From positions 1 to 21,640 of the IMG/VR virus record IMGVR_UViG_3300009601_000015: a DNA stretch of 21,640 nt, one strand, 5' to 3'. How positions within the stretch are numbered: the first letter of the stretch is position 1; the number at the start of each line of letters is the position of its first letter. The notes under the pieces are model-generated. The model saw only the letters and a program-made list of their open reading frames with translations. It ran no database searches and had not been told where the DNA came from. This document shows, one piece after another, positions 1 to 5,163 of this stretch. The stretch is from a virus. The position numbers and the translations under genes are program-made.

Positions 1-158
1 GTCATTCCTAATTCTTTGGCGGTCTTTATATCATCTACGCCAGTTCGTGCCTCTGTTATCTTCCTTGACTTATCATGCATCATTTCTTCATTACGTTTAA
101 TCACTTCTTTGGCTTCATGTGCCGAGTATAAAGTTCTGCGGTAATGTTCATTAGTCAT
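1..158 (-). CDS. Hypothetical phage protein, C-terminus cut by the window edge
   Basis: This frame opens at an ATG at 158 and stays open to the left edge, so only the first 52 residues are visible (MTNEHYRRTLYSAHEAKEV...). The visible part is charged and mostly helical by composition, and ends in DDIKTAKELGM, which could be the start of a helix-turn-helix, though too little is seen to say. The ATG overlaps the stop of the upstream 47-aa gene in an ATGA junction, so it is probably translated by coupling; no good SD of its own is visible. I do not recognise a family. It is the most downstream visible gene of the leftward accessory operon. Confidence 0.6.
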   Translation of the reverse strand, partial: MTNEHYRRTLYSAHEAKEVIKRNEEMMHDKSRKITEARTGVDDIKTAKELGM

Positions 159-298
159 GCAATCAAACCGTTTATAAACCATACCCAACAAATTAACCCG
201 ATTACTGCGCCAATACAACTGAGTATGCGTGTGGTGTAGTCACGCCTAACTTTCTTAGTGACTAAATGGCTAGATGCCAAATATTTATAATCTTTCAT
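155..298 (-). CDS. Small single-pass membrane protein, 47 aa
   Basis: The short frame encodes a basic N-terminus (MKDYKYLASSHLVTKKVRRDY, residues 1-21) followed by a hydrophobic stretch at about residues 25-47 (ILSCIGAVIGLICWVWFING). This predicts one inner-membrane helix with the positive end in the cytoplasm. AGGA about ten bases upstream serves as SD. Its ATG overlaps the upstream stop and its own TGA overlaps the next ATG, both as ATGA, so it sits in a coupled chain and is very likely real despite its length. Function is unknown. Small membrane peptides in phage early or accessory operons can be superinfection-exclusion or lysis accessories, but nothing here decides between these. Confidence 0.65.
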   Translation of the reverse strand: MKDYKYLASSHLVTKKVRRDYTTRILSCIGAVIGLICWVWFINGLIA

Positions 299-507
299 TG
301 TTCGCTATCCTCTTCACCAAAATGATGCTGCCATTGCTCAGGCGTTAAATTATCTTCCCAAGCCTGCCTGCGGTCATTCTCAATTTTAAATTTAGCCGCC
401 ATCCTAGCGTTATCAATCGCAGCTTGTGGGCTGGCTTCGTAAGCAATGCTTTTAGCCTCAAGCTCTGATTCATACTCTAAGAATAATTCATCCATATATT
501 GAACCAT
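295..507 (-). CDS. Hypothetical acidic helical protein, 70 aa
   Basis: I place the start at the ATG at 507 (MVQYMDELFLEYESELEAK), because a near-perfect GGAGGG SD lies seven bases before it. The frame is open about 20 codons further upstream, but that part lies inside the preceding gene. The protein is rich in Glu and Gln and probably all alpha-helical, ending EQWQHHFGEEDSEQ. The gap to the preceding gene's stop is only one base, and the end overlaps the next start by ATGA, so it is firmly inside the leftward operon. No family is recognised. Confidence 0.7.
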   Translation of the reverse strand: MVQYMDELFLEYESELEAKSIAYEASPQAAIDNARMAAKFKIENDRRQAWEDNLTPEQWQHHFGEEDSEQ

Positions 508-508
508 A

Positions 509-709
509 TCAAGCCCTCCCCATAATTTCATCATGTGCCATTTCTTGCACAAACTCTGGGTTATCATCAGTTAACGCTTCTAGCTGTTCATCTGTTAAAG
601 CATTACCATTAGCATCGTCTGCGCTTTCAATGTAAGCGTCCACAAAGTCTGGGTAATCGTTTAAACAAATACCATCAATAACTACGTTTTTTAATTCTTT
701 AATGTTCAT
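509..709 (-). CDS. Hypothetical strongly acidic protein, 66 aa
   Basis: The protein starts MNIKELKNVVIDGICLNDYP and is dominated by Asp and Glu (motifs such as ESADDANG and TDEQLEALTDDNPE). A TTG-initiated extension to 730 is possible, but the ATG at 709 is preferred. The SD is weak here. A perfect 7-bp stem-loop (738-757) lies just upstream. The high acidity and small size resemble phage inhibitors or DNA-mimic proteins, but no family is recognised and this is only a compositional remark. Confidence 0.6.
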   Translation of the reverse strand: MNIKELKNVVIDGICLNDYPDFVDAYIESADDANGNALTDEQLEALTDDNPEFVQEMAHDEIMGRA

Positions 710-737
710 AATTATACCATTTTTAACCAATTAGTTA

Positions 738-757
738 CACCCATTTTATTATGGGTG
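738..757 (-). other. Intercistronic stem-loop
   Basis: CACCCAT pairs with ATGGGTG around a six-base loop, a perfect 7-bp stem between the 73-aa gene and the acidic 66-aa gene. No run of T follows on either strand, so it does not look like a normal intrinsic terminator. It may act as an RNA-processing or 3'-end-protecting hairpin, as may the GC-rich hairpins further upstream in the operon. Confidence 0.55.
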
Positions 758-782
758 CATTGTTCTAAACTAATTTCTCATG

Positions 783-1004
783 TTATAAAATATTATAGTA
801 TGCTGATTCTTCTATAAGATCATTTTCTTCTAGCCACTCTAAGCATAAATCCATAACCATCTTATCGTTCCGCACATCAAAAAACTCTATGCGGTCAGCA
901 CTAAACTCACGACCATCATCACATATAAAAATAATGTTTATTACCGTACCACCAGCCCATGTAAACCGATGATCAGCACATTCAAATACTCGATAAGTTT
1001 TCAT
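783..1004 (-). CDS. Hypothetical protein, 73 aa
   Basis: The ATG at 1004 (MKTYRVFECADHRFTWAGG) is preferred over the in-frame TTG at 1019, because that TTG overlaps the GGAG that forms the SD, nine bases upstream of the ATG. The N-terminal half looks like a small beta-rich unit (VINIIFICDDGREFSADRIEFFDV), followed by an acidic helix (MDLCLEWLEENDLIEES). No recognised family. It lies four bases after the stop of the 28-aa membrane peptide, and that gene's last codons carry its SD, so the two are probably co-translated. Confidence 0.65.
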   Translation of the reverse strand: MKTYRVFECADHRFTWAGGTVINIIFICDDGREFSADRIEFFDVRNDKMVMDLCLEWLEENDLIEESAYYNIL

Positions 1005-1008
1005 AATG

Positions 1009-1095
1009 TTATACTCCAATTAATAGTAATAAAGGCGACAAAAGCAAAGCACCCGCCATAAAAATCCCGCTATATAGTGTTAGATAATCTTTCAT
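1009..1095 (-). CDS. Very small membrane peptide, 28 aa
   Basis: This is too short for most gene callers, but it has the best SD in the neighbourhood (TAAGGAGG, five bases before ATG). It encodes MKDYLTLYSGIFMAGALLLS followed by PLLLLIGV, that is, a short polar N-terminus and one uninterrupted hydrophobic helix ending at the C-terminus. The preceding gene's stop codon is the TAA of its SD, and its own 3' end supplies the SD of the next gene, so it fills the gap between two genes exactly. Function unknown. The first residues (MKDY) match those of the 47-aa membrane protein downstream. Confidence 0.6.
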   Translation of the reverse strand: MKDYLTLYSGIFMAGALLLSPLLLLIGV

Positions 1096-1105
1096 AATAA
1101 CCTCC

Positions 1106-1291
1106 TTATGCTTTAAAATTTGTTATTGTTTCGTTTGCTCCAAAATGGAACCATATTCGGCATGTAATATATTCTGCTGAATCTACAGTATACTTTTCCA
1201 ATAGATATGCAGTCCTACTGCTTTTTTTCTTCCATTGGGAACCGTTACTATTAAAAGCCTCACCTATTGCTAAATCTTTAAAAGTTTTCAT
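1106..1291 (-). CDS. Hypothetical conserved-type phage protein, 61 aa
   Basis: The sequence MKTFKDLAIGEAFNSNGSQW followed by KKKSSRTAYLL has a layout I associate with many tiny phage proteins: F-x-D-L-x-x-G-x-x-F, then W-x-K-x-S-x-x-T-A, suggesting a small beta-barrel-like fold. This is a pattern match from memory, not a search result, and no function is known to me. The start overlaps the preceding stop by ATGA; the stop merges with the SD of the 28-aa gene. It lies within the leftward unit driven by the promoter near 1609-1636. Confidence 0.65.
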   Translation of the reverse strand: MKTFKDLAIGEAFNSNGSQWKKKSSRTAYLLEKYTVDSAEYITCRIWFHFGANETITNFKA

Positions 1292-1569
1292 AGTGTCACA
1301 CCGTCAATGGTTGCTGCAAAATTCTTAATGCTTGCATTAACACCTAATGCGCGTAATCTGCTGCGTGTGGTAGATGTGGGCCAATCTCTGAACGTATCAG
1401 TGTTAGGTATTATGCTATCTGTAGTATGTACAAATGTGGCTATGTGATGCCCATGCAAGTAGATTGCGCTTGAGTTTACTTCTGGTGCATACCTAACAGA
1501 TGTATTAGCAAAACTAAAATCATCTTTGTTTACTACTGCTGCGTTCATTTGCTTTTCAATTTTTCTCAT
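1288..1569 (-). CDS. Hypothetical protein, 93 aa, first gene after a leftward promoter
   Basis: The protein starts MRKIEKQMNAAVVNKDDFSF; its start is supported by a GGAGC SD nine bases upstream and by a shared leader sequence. The middle (SSAIYLHGHHIATFVHT) looks like a beta hairpin, and the C-terminal half contains a basic segment (TRSRLRALGVNASIKNF) that could be a helical DNA- or RNA-contacting part, though this is not diagnostic. No family is recognised. It is promoter-proximal in its unit: a strong -10/-35 pair with two operator-like sites lies 40-75 bases upstream. Confidence 0.65.
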   Translation of the reverse strand: MRKIEKQMNAAVVNKDDFSFANTSVRYAPEVNSSAIYLHGHHIATFVHTTDSIIPNTDTFRDWPTSTTRSRLRALGVNASIKNFAATIDGVTL

Positions 1570-1608
1570 TTTTATTGCTCCGTTTGTTTATTTACTTAAC
1601 TTGGAACT

Positions 1609-1646
1609 ATTATAACACTTCTGTTGATATGTGCAACACTTTTGTT
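1609..1646 (-). promoter_or_regulatory. Leftward promoter with two operator-like sites
   Basis: Reading leftward, TTGCAC (1636-1631) and a perfect TATAAT (1614-1609) are separated by 16 bp. Two copies of a 12-bp site lie on it: AACACTTCTGTT at 1614-1625 (spacer and edge of the -10) and AACACTTTTGTT at 1635-1646 (edge of the -35). Their starts are exactly 21 bp apart, two helical turns, as expected for cooperative repressor binding. The leader that follows (AAGTTAAGTAAATAAAC then ACGGAGC) is shared with other promoters in the window. Confidence 0.75.
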
Positions 1647-1655
1647 TAATAAAAG

Positions 1656-1961
1656 TTAAAAAACTTTATTGGTGAGAATACAAAACCCCCAAGCATCTAA
1701 ATTTTCTTCGTTAATGGTCTTTTCATCCCAAAGTAAGGCAGCATCAAAACCGTTTTGTTTGACTATCTGTAATCCAGCCAATGCATTTATATAACTATCA
1801 CCTAACCAGTACATATAATGATCTTCAAGAAAATTAAACGATTCTAAATCGTCACCTTTAATAAAATCAAATGCAGAAAGATCATCTGCACTCATTTGCC
1901 CAATATTGCAGGCCGTATGCCACAACATTTTAAAATCTTCTATTTCAATTTCAATTTTCAT
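1656..1961 (-). CDS. Hypothetical acidic protein, 101 aa
   Basis: The ATG at 1961 (MKIEIEIEDFKMLWHTACNI) is chosen because the in-frame TTG at 1973 is part of the TTGGAGC SD that serves this ATG. The protein is acidic and helical, with aromatic-rich stretches (FLEDHYMYWLGDSYINALAG, ENLDAWGFCIL). It resembles small phage or plasmid proteins of unknown function, and I cannot assign it. It is the last gene of its unit; its stop is immediately followed by an AT-rich imperfect palindrome (AATAAAGTT, four T, AACTTTTATT) that may be a weak terminator, and then by the next leftward promoter. Confidence 0.65.
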   Translation of the reverse strand: MKIEIEIEDFKMLWHTACNIGQMSADDLSAFDFIKGDDLESFNFLEDHYMYWLGDSYINALAGLQIVKQNGFDAALLWDEKTINEENLDAWGFCILTNKVF

Positions 1962-1992
1962 TTTTAGCTCCAAGGGCTTAACCCTGTTATTG

Positions 1993-2184
1993 TTATGCTT
2001 TTAAAGAAAAAACACCTTCACGTAACATAAAATTAAACTTAGTTGTATAGCTTTTAACTTTTTCGCCAGTTTCTAAATTAATGTATCGAACATTTTTAGC
2101 ACCAATATCTCTAATTTCAATATCAAAACCGTGATTATTATTAGTTAAAATGTCACCTTTTTTTAATTCATTTGCATTTTTCAT
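1993..2184 (-). CDS. Hypothetical small beta-barrel-like protein, 63 aa
   Basis: The sequence MKNANELKKGDILTNNNHGF has the K-K-G-D-I-L pattern seen at the start of SH3/KOW-like barrels, and the rest alternates hydrophobic strands with turns (DIEIRDIGAKNVRYINLETG). The fold is inferred from pattern only and the function is unknown. The SD is a modest AGGA about nine bases upstream of the ATG. A GC hairpin (2221-2233) lies between it and the preceding gene. Confidence 0.62.
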   Translation of the reverse strand: MKNANELKKGDILTNNNHGFDIEIRDIGAKNVRYINLETGEKVKSYTTKFNFMLREGVFSLKA

Positions 2185-2220
2185 AATCTAATCCTAGTAC
2201 CAAGTACCGCTTTGTCAGTG

Positions 2221-2233
2221 GGGGCGTAGCCCC
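2221..2233 (-). other. Intercistronic GC hairpin
   Basis: On the minus strand GGGGC-TAC-GCCCC can form a compact 5-bp all-GC stem between two leftward genes. No T-run follows. It belongs to a set with 3172-3185 and 3380-3393, which share the stem GGGGC/GCCCC. Confidence 0.5.
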
Positions 2234-2259
2234 TATTAGTAATTAAGCTAATTTCATAT

Positions 2260-2538
2260 TCATCTAAGAGCATTAACATATAGATCTTCGTCTATATCAA
2301 TTAGCTGTAGAGCACAGGTCTGTAAACAACGCATCATAGACCTTTGACTGAAAGTAGTATTACGACCATCAGGATAAAAAGCTTTTACTAAAGGCTCAAG
2401 CTCCATATCTAACATTACAGACAAGGTAACACGATCAGCGTGATCGCCTATATCCAATGGTTGAATTGCCTGATTCTTAGCAGTATTCTTATTATTAACA
2501 TATTCCTTTAGATTCTGTGGGAACTTTATATTCATCAT
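2260..2538 (-). CDS. Hypothetical protein, 92 aa, possible small DNA-binding protein
   Basis: The protein starts MMNIKFPQNLKEYVNNKNTA. A short strand-like segment (DRVTLSVMLDMELEPLVKAF) is followed by helices (SQRSMMRCLQTCALQLIDID). One strand then two helices is loosely like a ribbon-helix-helix protein, but the match is weak. It is the first gene behind the promoter at 2584-2612, preceded by GAG about eight bases before the ATG. Being promoter-proximal behind a duplicated operator would suit a self-regulator, but this is speculative. Confidence 0.62.
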   Translation of the reverse strand: MMNIKFPQNLKEYVNNKNTAKNQAIQPLDIGDHADRVTLSVMLDMELEPLVKAFYPDGRNTTFSQRSMMRCLQTCALQLIDIDEDLYVNALR

Positions 2539-2583
2539 AATATTTTCTCTTTATTAATTTATTTACTTACTTAACTTATGTCC

Positions 2584-2622
2584 ATCTTATACAATTATGT
2601 TTATAGTGTCAACACTTTTGTT
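2584..2622 (-). promoter_or_regulatory. Leftward promoter with paired operator-like sites
   Basis: A perfect TTGACA (2612-2607) and TAAGAT (2589-2584) are 17 bp apart; TATAAG two bases upstream of that is an alternative -10. The 16-bp palindrome TCAACACTTTTGTTGA covers the -35 and holds the 12-bp site at 2611-2622. A relaxed copy (TACAATTATGTT, nine of twelve bases) begins exactly 21 bp away at 2590. The leader downstream again reads AAGTTAAGTAAGTAAATAAA. Confidence 0.7.
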
Positions 2623-2635
2623 GAAGAAATATTAA

Positions 2636-2833
2636 TTACATAATCCCGCTTTCATTTTGTTCATCAAAAGAATCCCAAAACGATTTCTTTTTAAGAGTGT
2701 TTATTTTTTTTGTTTCTGATTCTAGTCGTTCAGCTATTTCTCTTTCAGTTTTATTATTTCTAAGCATTGCATTTGTTATAGTAATAATCTGCATTTTGTT
2801 TAGTGTTTTATTTTCTTTTTGTGATTGGTTCAT
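2636..2833 (-). CDS. Hypothetical basic helical protein, 65 aa
   Basis: The protein starts MNQSQKENKTLNKMQIITIT; it is Lys/Glu/Asn-rich and probably helical, with a segment REIAERLESETKKI that could be half of a helix-turn-helix or a coiled coil. The SD GGTGAG lies seven bases upstream of the ATG, near the preceding gene's 3' end. No family is recognised. It ends just before the promoter at 2584-2612, so it is the last gene of the unit begun at the promoter near 3575-3603. Confidence 0.6.
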   Translation of the reverse strand: MNQSQKENKTLNKMQIITITNAMLRNNKTEREIAERLESETKKINTLKKKSFWDSFDEQNESGIM

Positions 2834-2845
2834 GCTAACTCACCA

Positions 2846-3154
2846 TTAATATATAAATTCATGTTCAAATTGAAGTTGATTTAGCTCAATCAATATGTCG
2901 TTACACCAATCCCAACGATCAATGACAACCGCTTCTGCACCGTGACGCTTTCTAATGCTTGGGTATGTTTTATTAGTGCCTAAAGCAATATTAGCTTGAT
3001 TATGTTTTAAGATAACGTAGGTCAATTCAGTGCGAGTTAGTTTAAACCCTCCCATCATAGCCTTAGCCATTTCCAATGGTGACTGATTCTTTTCAGTCTC
3101 GCTGTACGCTTCCCATAAAAAACACGATGCTGCTTTTTGATTAACTATATACAT
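2846..3154 (-). CDS. Hypothetical protein, 102 aa
   Basis: The protein starts MYIVNQKAASCFLWEAYSET and is preceded by a clear CTGGAGC SD nine bases upstream. Features seen: a helix with KAMMGGFKLTRTELTYVILK, an alternating basic stretch (NKTYPSIRKRHGAEAVVIDR), and an acidic C-terminal helix (WCNDILIELNQLQFEHEF). I do not recognise a family. The GC hairpin at 3172-3185, with a UACG loop in RNA, separates it from the preceding gene. Confidence 0.68.
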   Translation of the reverse strand: MYIVNQKAASCFLWEAYSETEKNQSPLEMAKAMMGGFKLTRTELTYVILKHNQANIALGTNKTYPSIRKRHGAEAVVIDRWDWCNDILIELNQLQFEHEFIY

Positions 3155-3171
3155 GGTTCTGCTCCAGTGTT

Positions 3172-3185
3172 GGGGCCGTAGCCCC
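3172..3185 (-). other. Intercistronic GC hairpin with UACG tetraloop
   Basis: The minus-strand sequence GGGGCTACGGCCCC folds into a 5-bp all-GC stem closed by C(UACG)G, a member of the extra-stable UNCG tetraloop class. It lies between the stop of the 58-aa gene and the SD of the 102-aa gene. The lack of a T-run argues against termination. Confidence 0.6.
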
Positions 3186-3190
3186 TAATG

Positions 3191-3367
3191 TTAGTTTAAG
3201 TATTCTTCGTACTGACTTTTACTTTTTGCTTCCGATATATATTCGGAAGATGCACATACTCGATCATTGTTTTGCAAAACACAGATATCGTAAGGCTCAA
3301 TATCAGTAACTTCCAACCAATGCTTTGATTCGTGTAAACGAACAAAATCACCTATAAATAAAATCAT
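3191..3367 (-). CDS. Hypothetical small beta-barrel-like protein, 58 aa
   Basis: The ATG at 3367 (MILFIGDFVRLHESKHWLEV) is preferred; the in-frame TTG at 3379 belongs to the TTGGAGC SD. The pattern G-D-F-V-R, then W-L-E-V-T-D-I, then a final strand with YI resembles small SH3/KOW-like barrels and is similar in layout to the 63-aa protein at 1993-2184. Function is unknown. It is the second gene after the promoter at 3575-3603 and is flanked on both sides by GC hairpins. Confidence 0.65.
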   Translation of the reverse strand: MILFIGDFVRLHESKHWLEVTDIEPYDICVLQNNDRVCASSEYISEAKSKSQYEEYLN

Positions 3368-3379
3368 GTGATGCTCCAA

Positions 3380-3393
3380 GGGGCCACGGCCCC
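3380..3393 (-). other. Intercistronic GC hairpin
   Basis: The minus-strand sequence GGGGCCGTGGCCCC gives the same 5-bp GGGGC/GCCCC stem with a CGTG loop. It sits directly before the TTGGAGC SD of the 58-aa gene, the same position relative to the next gene as the hairpin at 3172-3185. Confidence 0.55.
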
Positions 3394-3401
3394 GTTTATT
3401 G

Positions 3402-3542
3402 TTATTTGACTGCTTCGATTAATCGGTTAACTGCTTCTAATGCCCTCTTAAAAGCATCTTCTTGACTCATGCCTTGAGAGATTAAGTCATTGGTAAAAAA
3501 ATCCAACATCTGCATGGCTTTAATTTTTTGTGCTTGGTTCAT
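3402..3542 (-). CDS. Hypothetical small helical protein, 46 aa
   Basis: This short gene encodes MNQAQKIKAMQMLDFFTNDL, continuing ISQGMSQEDAFKRALEAVNR. It is amphipathic and probably two helices. It has a CGGAG SD seven bases before the ATG, and the shared promoter leader lies immediately upstream, so it is the first gene of a leftward unit and very likely expressed. No family is recognised. Its opening MNQxQK resembles that of the 65-aa protein at 2636-2833 (MNQSQK). Confidence 0.65.
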   Translation of the reverse strand: MNQAQKIKAMQMLDFFTNDLISQGMSQEDAFKRALEAVNRLIEAVK

Positions 3543-3574
3543 GTTTTCTCCGTTTATTTACTTAACTTGCAGGC

Positions 3575-3613
3575 ATGGTAAACCCTTGTGTTTAATATGT
3601 CAACACTTTTGTT
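3575..3613 (-). promoter_or_regulatory. Leftward promoter with paired operator-like sites
   Basis: TTGACA (3603-3598) and TACCAT (3580-3575) are spaced by 17 bp. The palindrome TCAACACTTTTGTTGA again covers the -35 with the 12-bp core at 3602-3613, and a ten-of-twelve match (AACCCTTGTGTT) begins exactly 21 bp away at 3581. The leader AAGTTAAGTAAATAAACGGAG follows the start point. The -35 is consensus and the -10 is poor. Confidence 0.7.
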
Positions 3614-3643
3614 GAAGAAAGTTAAATAAATACTCGGATAGTT

Positions 3644-4228
3644 CTAGAACTGTTCAGATAGTTTGATCGACAGGCGTAGTTTAGCCTTAAAAATTTGCTT
3701 GATTCTTCGCAGGTATTTAATGTCATGCTTAACAATAGCATTGTTATTTTCTAAAGCTTCGACTTTTTCTAGCCCAATTAGCTTAACTAAATTAATACGA
3801 TACTCAACGACATTACCACTCAAATAGCGGTTGCAGCGGTGACACTGTTTAGCGCAGTTGTGTAAATTAAAACTAAGGTGCTTTGCGCTGCCTCTGCTTC
3901 TATAATGGCCTGCGTCCCAGTACCCACCCAAGCCATGATGTTCACCCATTGAATCGCAACTTATACAAGATAAGTGCCTGTCCCTGTGTCTGACGTATGC
4001 ATTAAACGCGCTTTGAGCTTCTACGCGCCATTGTGATGCTGTTTTAAGCGTGTCCTTTAGTTTTGTAAGGTTTTCACGCTTGCGCTTCTCTGAGGTGTAC
4101 ACAGCAGCCTTTTTGCCATGTTGCAACACGCAATCCATAGAGCAGAAAAAACCTAGAGGCACTTTAACGCCAGAGTCAGGGGCAGCGTATACCTTGCAGT
4201 GGCGACACTTCTTTTTAGCGTTAGGCAT
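3644..4228 (-). CDS. ninG: NinG/Rap-type recombination protein
   Basis: The 194-aa protein fits the lambda NinG (Rap) family, structure-specific HNH-like endonucleases that act on branched recombination intermediates (D-loops, Holliday-like structures). An N-terminal zinc knuckle is visible (CRHCK at about 8-12, FFCSMDC at about 28-34), followed by a basic helical region. A second Cys/His cluster, CISCDS at about 108-113, HYRSRGSAKHLSFNLHNCAK and QCHRCNRYLSGN, is characteristic of the family. The length matches lambda NinG (about 200 aa). It overlaps the DUF551 gene by 8 bp and belongs to the ERF-SSB-NinB module. The start has a poor SD but gives the expected family N-terminus. Confidence 0.92.
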   Translation of the reverse strand: MPNAKKKCRHCKVYAAPDSGVKVPLGFFCSMDCVLQHGKKAAVYTSEKRKRENLTKLKDTLKTASQWRVEAQSAFNAYVRHRDRHLSCISCDSMGEHHGLGGYWDAGHYRSRGSAKHLSFNLHNCAKQCHRCNRYLSGNVVEYRINLVKLIGLEKVEALENNNAIVKHDIKYLRRIKQIFKAKLRLSIKLSEQF

Positions 4229-4406
4229 AAGTAGGCGGTTTTGGCAAAGGTTGCCAATGAGTTATATTTTCCATGCCTGCGCCAGTATCATCAAATGGCA
4301 AGCCTTTAGTTATAAAGCCAATAAAAAACTCTTCATTTTCATCAATTAACAATACATCACCATTATGGTTGGGGTGCTTATTTTCTATGTTAATCCATTT
4401 ACTCAT
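4221..4406 (-). CDS. DUF551-family protein, 61 aa
   Basis: MSKWINIENKHPNHNGDVLL opens with the W-I-x(n)-P-x(n)-G-x-V-L-L pattern, and the end carries ITHWQPLPKPP; both are hallmarks of DUF551, a small domain common in phage and prophage genomes and of unknown function. Its start overlaps the ninB stop (ATGA) and its end overlaps the ninG start, so it is translationally coupled inside the recombination module. This is recognition from memory of the family pattern. Confidence 0.85.
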   Translation of the reverse strand: MSKWINIENKHPNHNGDVLLIDENEEFFIGFITKGLPFDDTGAGMENITHWQPLPKPPTYA

Positions 4407-4867
4407 TTCTGTGATTCCCTATAAGTTTCGTAATCAGATAAAGTTTTGTCGGTAAACTCAACACCGTATTCAGAGCCTTTAACGTGCAGAAATTCGATAA
4501 ACTCGCTACCGTTAACTTTGCTAAAAGTTTTAACGCTTGGTCGTATGCAGACCATGTGCGTCCCACACAGGCTAGTTACCCATTTATTACCTTTCCGTAA
4601 CGGCTCACCCATTTGCTGTTTCTCTGTAGCAAAGTTAGAAACTAGCAACGCTTTCCATGTATCACGGTCATAATCAAGATCAACCTGTTTAGCTATGTCT
4701 CCAATCATTGCGTGGTAACATTTGTCTTGCAGATCAGTTGTACCCTCACGGCCTAGCGTCACTATTACTGGTGCGCCACTTCTCAAACCCTTGTTAGCCA
4801 TTTCCCAGACCTTGCTCATCTCTTCTTTTACGTTATCACTTGTGACCGTAAAATTTATATCAGCCAT
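4403..4867 (-). CDS. ninB: NinB (Orf-like) recombination mediator
   Basis: I place the start at the ATG at 4867 (MADINFTVTSDNVKEEMSKV), giving 154 aa, close to lambda NinB/Orf (146 aa). Family features: a central TDLQDKCYHAMIGDIAKQVD segment where relatives have the Q-N-x-x-x-H/W-x-x-L-x-D-I-A motif, followed by DTWKALLVSNF, and a C-terminal SEFIEFLHVKGSEYGVEF. Lambda Orf binds ssDNA and helps load recombinase in place of RecFOR, which fits placement after ERF and an SSB-like protein. The start lies inside the 3' end of the HTH gene (8-bp overlap), suggesting coupling. Confidence 0.9.
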   Translation of the reverse strand: MADINFTVTSDNVKEEMSKVWEMANKGLRSGAPVIVTLGREGTTDLQDKCYHAMIGDIAKQVDLDYDRDTWKALLVSNFATEKQQMGEPLRKGNKWVTSLCGTHMVCIRPSVKTFSKVNGSEFIEFLHVKGSEYGVEFTDKTLSDYETYRESQK

Positions 4868-5075
4868 GATTTTCACCCAATCCGACAAATTCACCTAAAG
4901 TAATTTCAAAATAATGAGCAAATTTTATTGCTAGCGATACTTTCATATCATTACCGTTACGCCAGCGCATTACTTGCTGCGGATGTACGCCAAAATCTCT
5001 AGCTAATTGTGACCCACTGATTTTAGACCGCGCTTGTGCTACTCTTAAAGCAGTTCCAGTATTAGATATTTCCAT
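4860..5075 (-). CDS. Cro/CI-type helix-turn-helix protein, 71 aa
   Basis: This small protein contains one HTH_3-like domain: ISGSQLARDFGVHPQQVMRW at about residues 19-38, with the conserved Gln after the first helix, Ala-x-x-F/L-G-V in the turn and a following W-R-N-G. Helices on either side (ALRVAQARS, LAIKFAHYFEITLGEFVGL) complete the five-helix fold, and there is no oligomerisation domain, as in Cro-like proteins. A good AAGGGG SD precedes the ATG. It lies between the SSB-like gene and ninB. It is the only clear Cro/CI-type regulator in the window and hence a candidate ligand for the repeated 12-bp operators; that link is inference. Confidence 0.85.
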   Translation of the reverse strand: MEISNTGTALRVAQARSKISGSQLARDFGVHPQQVMRWRNGNDMKVSLAIKFAHYFEITLGEFVGLGENHG

Positions 5076-5129
5076 GTTTATTTCCCCTTAATGTGGTATA
5101 TTTAATTCGCTCCAGTAGTAAGAAGCTTA

Positions 5130-5158
5130 CCCCACCCTAAAAAAGTGGGGCTTTTTTT
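5130..5158 (+). terminator. Intrinsic terminator-like hairpin facing right
   Basis: CCCCAC and GTGGGG form a 6-bp stem around a nine-base loop, followed on the plus strand by seven T. An outer AGTAAG/CTTACT pair flanks it. The orientation is rightward, opposite to the surrounding genes; on the minus strand there is no T-run after the stem. It would stop antisense transcripts, or it may simply be a structured leader ahead of the HTH gene. Confidence 0.6.
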
Positions 5159-5163
5159 GCTTA

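Noticed and set aside
1656-1973. TTG starts for the genes at 1656, 783 and 3191
   Set aside because: In each case the TTG is part of or adjacent to the (T)TGGAG(C) SD of a nearby downstream ATG, so the ATG is the better start.
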